Source: an uncultured Eubacteriales bacterium (GTDB lineage: Bacteria > Bacillota > Clostridia > Lachnospirales > Lachnospiraceae). Taken from it: a stretch of DNA of 9,622 bases. Under the pieces are notes generated by a model. The model was given only the letters and a program-made list of their open reading frames with translations. It did no database searches and was not told the DNA's origin. A program made the translations under genes and the position numbers. Location of the stretch: contig CACYBV010000042.1 in the NCBI GenBank assembly GCA_902772745.1, positions 1-9,622 of the forward strand, in the 5' to 3' direction. Shown one piece after another: positions 4,129 through 9,622 of the stretch. How positions within the stretch are numbered: the stretch's first letter is position 1; every line of letters begins with the position of its first letter.

Positions 4129-6819
4129 ATGAAACTGCAGCAGATCCTTTCAGGGAAGGAAGAAAACCATATCCTGCCATTCTTCTGGCAGCACGGCGAG
4201 GATGAGGAAACGCTGAGAAAATACATGCATGTGATTCACGACGCGAACATCGGCGCGGTCTGCGTCGAGTCGCGTCCGCACCCGGATTTCTGCGGCCCGA
4301 AGTGGTGGGCGGATATGGACGCGATTATAGACGAAGCAAAGAAGCTCTCGATGCAGGTCTGGATCCTCGACGACGACCACTTCCCGACCGGCCATGCGAA
4401 CGGGGCGATGGAAGATGCGGATCCCGCGCTTTCCCGCCAGAGTCTCGTGATCCGGTATCTTGAAATCCCGGAGGGAGAAGATAAGGTTTCCTTTTCTCCG
4501 AAAGATTACCGGGAAGCGGAACCCTGGAAGCCGAATTATATTGAAGGCTTTACGATGCAGGGGCAGGTACAGCGGCACTATGACGACGATCGGCTGATTG
4601 CGGCGGTGGCGATGAAGAAGGGCGGGACGGAAGCGGATCTTGTGGATCTTTCCGCATATCTTTCCGAGGATACCGTGGAATTCCGCAAGCCGGACGGCGG
4701 CGAGTGGAAGATCGCGCTTCTGAACCTTTCCAGGAACTTCGGCCCGCACAGAAACTATATCAACATGTTGGACGAACGCTCCTGCCATAAGCTGATCGAA
4801 GCGGTCTACGAGCCGCACTGGGAGCATTACAAAGAAGAATTCGGTAAGACCATCGCAGGTTTCTTCTCGGATGAACCGGAGATCGGGAACGGTCATCTCT
4901 ACGAGTTTGACAAGAAGATCGGCGATCTTTCGGACCAGGCCTGGTCGGACGGCGTGGGTACATGTCTTCAGGAAAAGTGGGGCGGGAACTACACGAAATA
5001 CCTGCCGCTGATCTTCAGTCAGGATTTCGATCCGGACCTGCAGGCGCGGGTACGCTGCGATTATATGGACGCTGTCACAAGGCTTGTCGAGAAATGCTTT
5101 TCATTCCAGATCGGGGACTGGTGCAGATCCCACGGCGTGATGTACATCGGGCACCTGATCGAAGACAGCCACCAGCACCTTCGGACGGTTTCCAGTCTCG
5201 GCCATTACTTCCGCGGTCTCGCAGGCCAGGACATGGCCGGTATCGACGATATCGGCGGACAGATCCTGCCGCAGGGAGAACACGAGGGGAAGGGAGACTT
5301 TCTGCACCCGGTGCGTGACGGTGAATTCTGGCATTATACGCTCGGAAAGCTTGCAGGTTCCATGGCGGCAATCGATCCGCTGAAAAAAGGCCGGGCGATG
5401 TGCGAGATTTTCGGAAACTACGGCTGGGAAGAAGGCGTCCGCATGGAGAAATACCTTGCGGATCACCTGATGGTGCGCGGCCTGAATTACTTTGTACCGC
5501 ATGCATTCACGGCGAAAGCGTTCCCCGACCCGGACTGCCCGCCGCACTTCTATGCGCACGGACACAATCCGCAGTACCGGCATTTCGGCGAACTGATGAA
5601 GTACATGAACCGCGTATGCTCCCTGATTACCGGCGGAAAGGCGGTCGTACCCGCGGCGATGCTGTACAATGCGGAAGCTGACTGGGCAGGAGAGCAGATG
5701 TATCTGCAGAAGCCCGCAATCGAGCTTTATGACCGTCAGATCGACTATTTCTTCATCCCGGCGGATGTATTTACGGAAGAAAAGTATCAGACAGTATGCG
5801 GGAAGAAGCTGAGTGTGAACGGACAGGAATTCCGTGTGCTTCTGGTGCCCTATATGCAGTATATGCCCAAAGCTGCCGCGAAAGCTGTTCTGAAGCTTGC
5901 GGAATCCGGCTTCCCGACCGTCTTTGTCGACGCGCTTCCGGAAGCCACGGCCGAGGGCGGCAAAAGCGATCCCGCGGTTCAGGCAATCGCAGAACTCGCA
6001 TCCGGTGAAGGCAGTGTTTACACGGTTCCGCTTTCAGGTCTTGCAGATTTCGTGACGGAGCGTCTCGGGATCTCAGACGCGGTCATGACACCAAAAAGCA
6101 CCAGGATCCGAATCTGCCACTATGAGGCGGAGGAAAGCTTCCGTTATGTTGTGAATGAAGCGGGAGAGCCCTATGAAGGAACAGTGACCCTTCCGGAAAA
6201 AGGGCCATTCACGGTCTACGATCCCTGGGAGAACCGGATCACCGGCGTATATGAGGGACAGCAGGTTCCGGTTCAGCTGGATTCTGAAAAGAGCTGTATT
6301 ATTTTCATGGGTGACCTGGCAGACGATCAGGATCTGGCGCGGATCGCCCGGGACAAAACATTCTTCGCGTATGCGAAATGCACGGACTGGAGCGAGGGAT
6401 TTGAGCGGAGCATCTGTAAATCCATCGATTATCCGGGATTCTCTGAGCCGAAACCGGTTTCATTACCGGATCAGCTCGGCGAGGAAGAACCGAAGTTCTC
6501 GGGCTTTGTGCGGTATGAGAAGGAGCTCGTTGTGAACGGACCGGAGATTCCGCGCACGGTCCTTAAGATCACAGATGCCCATGAAGGCGTGGAAGTCTTT
6601 GTCAACGATCAGAGCCTCGGGATCCAGATCGTTCCCGTGTACCGCTTCGACCTGACGCCGTATCTTCAGTGCGGCTCAAACCGGATCCGGATTGAAGTCG
6701 CGACGACGCTCGAACGGGAAGCGCAGGACTTCCCTTCCCGCTGGGCGATGGCCGGGATGGAAAAACCGCCGGTCACAACGCCTTCCGGAATCAGCGGAAA
6801 AGTCTGCCTGCTGCAGTAA
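4129..6819 (+). CDS. Large glycoside hydrolase, alpha-L-rhamnosidase-like (GH106/GH2-like architecture)
   Basis: This 896-residue protein lacks a signal peptide. The first 500 residues look like a TIM-barrel glycosidase. Features include PFFWQHGEDEETLRKYM (18-33 region), WILDDDHFPTGHANG (78-92) with acidic residues near a strand end, FFSDEPEIG (245-253), GHLIEDSHQH (341-350) and CEIFGNYGW (425-433). Glu248 and Glu426 are reasonable catalytic candidates. A middle domain (about 500-770) is followed by a beta-sandwich, sugar-binding-like domain near the end, with VEVFVNDQSLG and LTPYLQCGSNRIRIEV, as in GH2 and GH106 enzymes. Such proteins are often annotated alpha-L-rhamnosidase. The neighbouring rhaB and rhaA support release of L-rhamnose from imported rhamnosides. 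Exact family membership could not be confirmed by eye. ATG 4129 follows GGGAGG (4118-4123) by 5 nt. Confidence 0.68.
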   Translation: MKLQQILSGKEENHILPFFWQHGEDEETLRKYMHVIHDANIGAVCVESRPHPDFCGPKWWADMDAIIDEAKKLSMQVWILDDDHFPTGHANGAMEDADPALSRQSLVIRYLEIPEGEDKVSFSPKDYREAEPWKPNYIEGFTMQGQVQRHYDDDRLIAAVAMKKGGTEADLVDLSAYLSEDTVEFRKPDGGEWKIALLNLSRNFGPHRNYINMLDERSCHKLIEAVYEPHWEHYKEEFGKTIAGFFSDEPEIGNGHLYEFDKKIGDLSDQAWSDGVGTCLQEKWGGNYTKYLPLIFSQDFDPDLQARVRCDYMDAVTRLVEKCFSFQIGDWCRSHGVMYIGHLIEDSHQHLRTVSSLGHYFRGLAGQDMAGIDDIGGQILPQGEHEGKGDFLHPVRDGEFWHYTLGKLAGSMAAIDPLKKGRAMCEIFGNYGWEEGVRMEKYLADHLMVRGLNYFVPHAFTAKAFPDPDCPPHFYAHGHNPQYRHFGELMKYMNRVCSLITGGKAVVPAAMLYNAEADWAGEQMYLQKPAIELYDRQIDYFFIPADVFTEEKYQTVCGKKLSVNGQEFRVLLVPYMQYMPKAAAKAVLKLAESGFPTVFVDALPEATAEGGKSDPAVQAIAELASGEGSVYTVPLSGLADFVTERLGISDAVMTPKSTRIRICHYEAEESFRYVVNEAGEPYEGTVTLPEKGPFTVYDPWENRITGVYEGQQVPVQLDSEKSCIIFMGDLADDQDLARIARDKTFFAYAKCTDWSEGFERSICKSIDYPGFSEPKPVSLPDQLGEEEPKFSGFVRYEKELVVNGPEIPRTVLKITDAHEGVEVFVNDQSLGIQIVPVYRFDLTPYLQCGSNRIRIEVATTLEREAQDFPSRWAMAGMEKPPVTTPSGISGKVCLLQ

Positions 6820-6961
6820 AATTTCCGAAGCATTCTGACGGCTTCTTTTCTGCGAAGAATACCCCGGCCGGCTTGATGAAGCCAATCTGCGGCGCAGCGA
6901 AGATCCTGGAATGCTGATCGGAGTCTGCAGGGAATTGCTGTGAGGACAATCGGAGATCATT
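6820..6961. other. Intergenic region before the AraC-type regulator
   Basis: A weak terminator-like hairpin GAAGC/GCTTC (6827-6831, 6841-6845) followed by TTTT may end the hydrolase transcript. A short palindrome CTGCGGCGCAG lies at 6887-6897. TGAGGACAAT (6941-6950) resembles the TGAGGACACT before rhaB (7910-7919). No consensus promoter was found. The regulator's ribosome binding site is a modest CGGAG at 6951-6955. Confidence 0.4.
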
Positions 6962-7912
6962 ATGAACCAGGAAATCCTGAAACGGCTGTCTGAGATCACG
7001 GAGGAGGAAAAAAAGATTCTCTCCGGGCAGAACCGAATTGACCGGGAACTGTATATGGACGGAAGTTATGACGTGATTTCCGGCGCAAAACTGCTTTCAC
7101 CCGGAAAGAACATTACGATCCGGCCGCATACCCGCTTTATTGCCTTTCCGGAACACACGCACGATTATGTGGAAATCGTATATATGTGCAGCGGGAAAAC
7201 GGTGCACCGGGTGAACGGAAACGAAATTGTCCTGCATTCCGGCGAGCTGCTGCTTCTCGGTCAGCATGCGCGGCAGGAGATCAGGCCTGCAGGAGAGAAT
7301 GATATCGCCGTCAACATTATTGTACGGCCGTCATTTTTCTCCGGAACGCTGCCGTATCTCGGAGAAGAGGAGACACCGCTTCGCCGCTTCATCATCACCT
7401 GCCTTACGGGTGAAAATGAAGCCGGATATCTGCTGTTTCGGGTTTCGGAAGTCCTTCCGGTCCAGAACCTTCTGGAAAACCTCGTGTATACGCTTCTTGA
7501 GGAGGTCCCGAATCGGCGCGGGATCCTGCAGCTGACGATGGGGCTTCTTTTGGCCCAGCTGATGAACCATACGGAAACGCTCGAATTCCAGCCGCAGGAG
7601 CAGACGGCTGTACTGGCCGTACTCAGGTATCTCGAGGAGAACTACCGTGACGGAAGCCTGACGGAAATCGCAGGAATGCTGCACTATGATCTTCCGTACC
7701 TTTCCCGCCTGATCCACCAGAAGACAGGACACAATTACACGGAGCTCCTGCAGGAAAAAAGACTGTCGCAGACAGCCTGGCTTCTGAAAAATTCTGACAG
7801 GAAGGTGGATGAGATTGCACATGCGGTCGGATATGAAAACATGAGCTATTTCCACCGGATATTTGCAGCCCGGTTCGGATGCTCTCCGAAGAAATACAGG
7901 GACTGCAAATGA
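6962..7912 (+). CDS. AraC-family transcriptional regulator with N-terminal cupin sensor
   Basis: This 316-residue protein has a sugar-sensing cupin fold at about 50-130, shown by FPEHTHDYVEIVYMCSG (62-78; His65, His67) and LHSGELLLLGQHARQEI (91-107). A linker of helices (135-205) leads to a C-terminal AraC/XylS DNA-binding domain (about 215-316). The first HTH is near SLTEIAGMLHYDLPYLSRLIHQ (232-253). The second contains KVDEIAHAVGYENMSYFHRIFAARFG (281-306), and the closing SPKKYRD is typical. Its place directly before rhaB and after a rhamnosidase-like gene suggests it activates the rhamnose genes in response to L-rhamnose or a rhamnoside, by analogy with RhaS/RhaR. The N-terminal domain is not specific enough to name it. 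The stop is 85 nt before the rhaB start. The Shine-Dalgarno is weaker than that of its neighbours, fitting low expression. Confidence 0.88.
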   Translation: MNQEILKRLSEITEEEKKILSGQNRIDRELYMDGSYDVISGAKLLSPGKNITIRPHTRFIAFPEHTHDYVEIVYMCSGKTVHRVNGNEIVLHSGELLLLGQHARQEIRPAGENDIAVNIIVRPSFFSGTLPYLGEEETPLRRFIITCLTGENEAGYLLFRVSEVLPVQNLLENLVYTLLEEVPNRRGILQLTMGLLLAQLMNHTETLEFQPQEQTAVLAVLRYLEENYRDGSLTEIAGMLHYDLPYLSRLIHQKTGHNYTELLQEKRLSQTAWLLKNSDRKVDEIAHAVGYENMSYFHRIFAARFGCSPKKYRDCK

Positions 7913-7968
7913 GGACACTTTTTCGGATAAACCCGGACATAGCATTTCACCCTTCTTTCCTGTAGAAT
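7913..7968 (+). promoter_or_regulatory. Candidate activator-dependent promoter of rhaBA
   Basis: TAGAAT (7963-7968) is a five-of-six match to a -10 box, but the -35 region (about 7940-7945, TAGCAT) is far from consensus, as is common for activator-dependent promoters. Upstream, GGACAC (7913-7918) and GGACAT (7935-7940) are direct repeats 22 bp apart, close to two helical turns, which resembles the spacing of AraC-family half-sites. The second copy abuts the expected -35 position. Confidence 0.35.
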
Positions 7969-7982
7969 GATTTCATCAGGAA

Positions 7983-7988
7983 GGGAGG
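7983..7988 (+). promoter_or_regulatory. Ribosome binding site that decides the rhaB start
   Basis: GGGAGG at 7983-7988 lies 9 nt before TTG 7998. The longer in-frame alternative, GTG at 7989, directly touches the Shine-Dalgarno with no spacer and so is unlikely to be used. The TTG start also yields MNIYLAIDIGASSGR, matching the usual kinase N-terminus. Confidence 0.75.
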
Positions 7989-7997
7989 GTGATTCTT

Positions 7998-9281
7998 TTG
8001 AATATCTATCTTGCCATTGATATCGGTGCGAGTTCCGGCCGCCACATCGCAGCATGGAAGGAAGGCGCTGAACTGAAGACCGAGGAAGTATACCGTTTTC
8101 CGAACGGAGTGGAAACGGTCAGCGGACATCTTGAGTGGAACATCGACAGCCTGCTTATGCATGTAAAGGCGGGAATTGCGGAGGCAAAGAAGCGTTTCGG
8201 GGAGATCCGGAGCCTCTCGATCGACACCTGGGGCGTGGACTATGTATTACTCCGTGGTGATGAAGAGATCCGGCCGGCTTACGCTTACCGCGACAGCAGG
8301 ACAGACCGGATCGTTCCGAAAGTCCATGAAATCATGAGCTTCTCTGAGCTGTACAGAAGGACCGGCATCCAGTTCCAGCCCTTTAATACGATTTACCAGC
8401 TCTATGCGGACAAGCTTGCGGGCAGACTTCAGGAAGCGACGGATTTCCTGATGATTCCGGAATACCTGATGTGGAAGCTCTGCGGCGTCAGATCCCATGA
8501 ATACACCAATGCGACAACCGGAGGGATGGTAAACTCCGAAAGCCGCGAATACGACGCGCAGATCATTGAACGTCTCGGCCTTCCGAAGCGGCTGTTCCAT
8601 CCCCTGCAGCAGCCCGGAACCGTAATCGGCGAATACGAAGGCATCCGCGTAGTGCTCTGTGCAACCCATGACACCGGATCGGCTGTCGAGGGCATACCGA
8701 TGGAAGACGATGCGGTGTTCATCTCTTCCGGAACCTGGAGCCTTCTCGGGGTCAAACTGGATCAGCCTAAAACGGACGAGCTGAGCGAAAAAGAGAACTG
8801 GTCCAATGAAGGCGGCGTCGGATATATCCGTTATCTGAAAAACATCATGGGCATGTGGCTCGTGAACCGTCTCCGGGATGAAATCTGCCCCGGGAAACCT
8901 TTCCCGGAGATTGTACAGGAAGCGGAAGAGAGCAGTTATCCTTACACGATCGACGCGAATTCACAGGCCTTCCTGGCACCGGAAAGCATGAAGGAAGCTT
9001 TCGACAAAGCGCTTCCGGAGAAGCCCGAAAAGCCCGGCGACTACTTCCGTTCCGCCTATCAGAGCCTCGCATACTGCTATCGCGACGCGGTTCAAAGCCT
9101 CGAGGAAAGCACCGGGAAGAACTATGACAGCATTTACATCGTCGGCGGCGGCGCGAAGAACGCCTTTCTGAACCGCCTTACAGAGGAAGCATCCAAAAAG
9201 AAAGTCGTCGCGCTTCCGATCGAAGCGACGGCGCTTGGAAACCTGAAAATACAGATGTCTGTTGATGAGGAGGAAAAGTAA
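7998..9281 (+). CDS. rhaB: Rhamnulokinase RhaB (TTG start, short C-terminus)
   Basis: RhaB phosphorylates L-rhamnulose to L-rhamnulose-1-phosphate with ATP in the cytoplasm. This is an FGGY-family kinase of 427 residues from TTG 7998. The phosphate-1 motif is LAIDIGASSGR (5-15). SIDTWGVDYVLL lies near 75-86. THDTGSAVEGIP carries the probable catalytic base Asp225. The phosphate-2 segment is ISSGTWSLLGV (near 243-253). The adenine-binding stretch is IVGGGAKNAFLNRL (381-394), followed by PIEATALGN. After this last motif the protein ends within about 14 residues, whereas family members usually continue for several dozen more, making this copy shorter than the usual 460-490. rhaA follows after one base, with its Shine-Dalgarno AGGAGG (9268-9273) inside the rhaB end, so they are co-transcribed and likely translationally coupled. 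The function call is strong; full activity is less sure. Confidence 0.9.
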   Translation: MNIYLAIDIGASSGRHIAAWKEGAELKTEEVYRFPNGVETVSGHLEWNIDSLLMHVKAGIAEAKKRFGEIRSLSIDTWGVDYVLLRGDEEIRPAYAYRDSRTDRIVPKVHEIMSFSELYRRTGIQFQPFNTIYQLYADKLAGRLQEATDFLMIPEYLMWKLCGVRSHEYTNATTGGMVNSESREYDAQIIERLGLPKRLFHPLQQPGTVIGEYEGIRVVLCATHDTGSAVEGIPMEDDAVFISSGTWSLLGVKLDQPKTDELSEKENWSNEGGVGYIRYLKNIMGMWLVNRLRDEICPGKPFPEIVQEAEESSYPYTIDANSQAFLAPESMKEAFDKALPEKPEKPGDYFRSAYQSLAYCYRDAVQSLEESTGKNYDSIYIVGGGAKNAFLNRLTEEASKKKVVALPIEATALGNLKIQMSVDEEEK

Positions 9282-9282
9282 C

Positions 9283-9622
9283 ATGAGCTATCAGGAAGCA
9301 AAACAGAAGTACGCGAAATACGGAATCGACACGGACGCGGCGCTTAAAAAACTCGCAAAGGTCCCGGTCAGCCTGCACTGCTGGCAGGGCGACGACGTAC
9401 GGGGATTTGACACTGATCCCTCTAAGCCTCTGACCGGCGGCATCCAGACCACCGGAAACTATCCCGGGCGCGCGAGAAACCCCGAAGAACTGATGGCGGA
9501 TCTCGACAAAGCGCTGTCCCTGATCCCCGGAAAACCGAAAATGAACCTCCACGCAAGCTACGCGATCTTTGAAGAAGGCGAGTGGGCGGACCGCGACAAA
9601 CTTGAGCCGAAGCATTTCAAAA
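9283..9622 (+). CDS. rhaA: L-rhamnose isomerase RhaA, N-terminal part (cut by window edge)
   Basis: RhaA interconverts L-rhamnose and L-rhamnulose, the step before RhaB. Only 113 codons are present, and the frame remains open at the edge. Diagnostic segments of the family are visible: SLHCWQGDDVRGFD (29-42), GGIQTTGNYPGRARNPEELMADL starting near residue 52, and MNLHASYA (86-93). ATG 9283 lies 9 nt after AGGAGG (9268-9273) and one base after the rhaB stop. The gene order rhaB-rhaA matches many rhamnose operons. The metal-binding and catalytic residues lie further downstream, beyond the window, so integrity cannot be judged. Confidence 0.92.
   Translation, partial: MSYQEAKQKYAKYGIDTDAALKKLAKVPVSLHCWQGDDVRGFDTDPSKPLTGGIQTTGNYPGRARNPEELMADLDKALSLIPGKPKMNLHASYAIFEEGEWADRDKLEPKHFK

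Noticed and set aside
5075..5583. Two long antisense frames inside the large hydrolase gene
   Set aside because: They are shadows of a GC-rich coding sequence, arginine- and proline-rich, with no independent start signals.
7989..7997. GTG start for rhaB
   Set aside because: It directly touches the GGGAGG Shine-Dalgarno, leaving no spacer; TTG 7998 has a 9-nt spacer and matches the family N-terminus.
9241..9282. Frameshift that hides the normal RhaB C-terminus
   Set aside because: Only one base separates the stop from the rhaA start, so the missing residues have no sequence to occupy.
1..9622. CRISPR array, insertion sequence or phage genes
   Set aside because: No regularly spaced direct repeats, transposase, integrase or phage structural genes were seen.

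Overview
The window looks like a chromosomal stretch from a gut-type anaerobic Firmicute (Clostridia/Lachnospiraceae-like). The reasons are a moderately high GC content with strong purine-rich ribosome binding sites (GGGAGG, AGGAGG), a WYL regulator, an AraC-type regulator beside sugar genes, and several cytoplasmic glycoside hydrolases. This placement is an inference from style and gene content, not from a marker gene.

Region 1 (1-178) is the tail of a WYL-domain transcriptional regulator. Its intrinsic terminator overlaps its own stop codon.

Region 2 (about 199-2084) is the most interesting part. An extended -10 promoter (199-207) is followed by a non-coding stretch. This stretch contains a recognisable but degenerate tRNA cloverleaf (242-311), several further hairpins, and a terminator-like hairpin (412-443). 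Directly downstream lies a 488-residue DUF2828-type protein (544-2010), a relative of the Ro60/TROVE ring proteins with a C-terminal vWA domain and intact MIDAS motifs. In studied bacteria, Ro proteins partner with Y RNAs, whose effector module mimics tRNA. I therefore read this pair as a candidate Ro-like protein plus Y-like RNA ribonucleoprotein cassette. A perfect 25-bp inverted repeat (2029-2084) without a U-tract closes it.

Region 3 (about 2150-9622) is an L-rhamnose/rhamnoside utilisation locus, all on the + strand. It contains a GH35-type beta-galactosidase-like enzyme (2262-3854), a large rhamnosidase-like glycoside hydrolase (4129-6819), and an AraC-family regulator with a cupin sensor domain (6962-7912). 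These are followed by rhamnulokinase rhaB (7998-9281, TTG start, short C-terminus) and the start of L-rhamnose isomerase rhaA (9283 to the window edge).

Neither hydrolase has a signal peptide. The likely scheme is uptake of rhamnose- and galactose-containing oligosaccharides (for example pectic rhamnogalacturonan fragments or plant glycosides), intracellular trimming, then rhamnose to rhamnulose (RhaA) to rhamnulose-1-phosphate (RhaB). The aldolase and the transporter are not in the window. GGACA-type motifs recur upstream of several of these genes and could be regulator sites, but this is weak evidence.

No CRISPR array, insertion sequence, rRNA or convincing canonical tRNA was seen.
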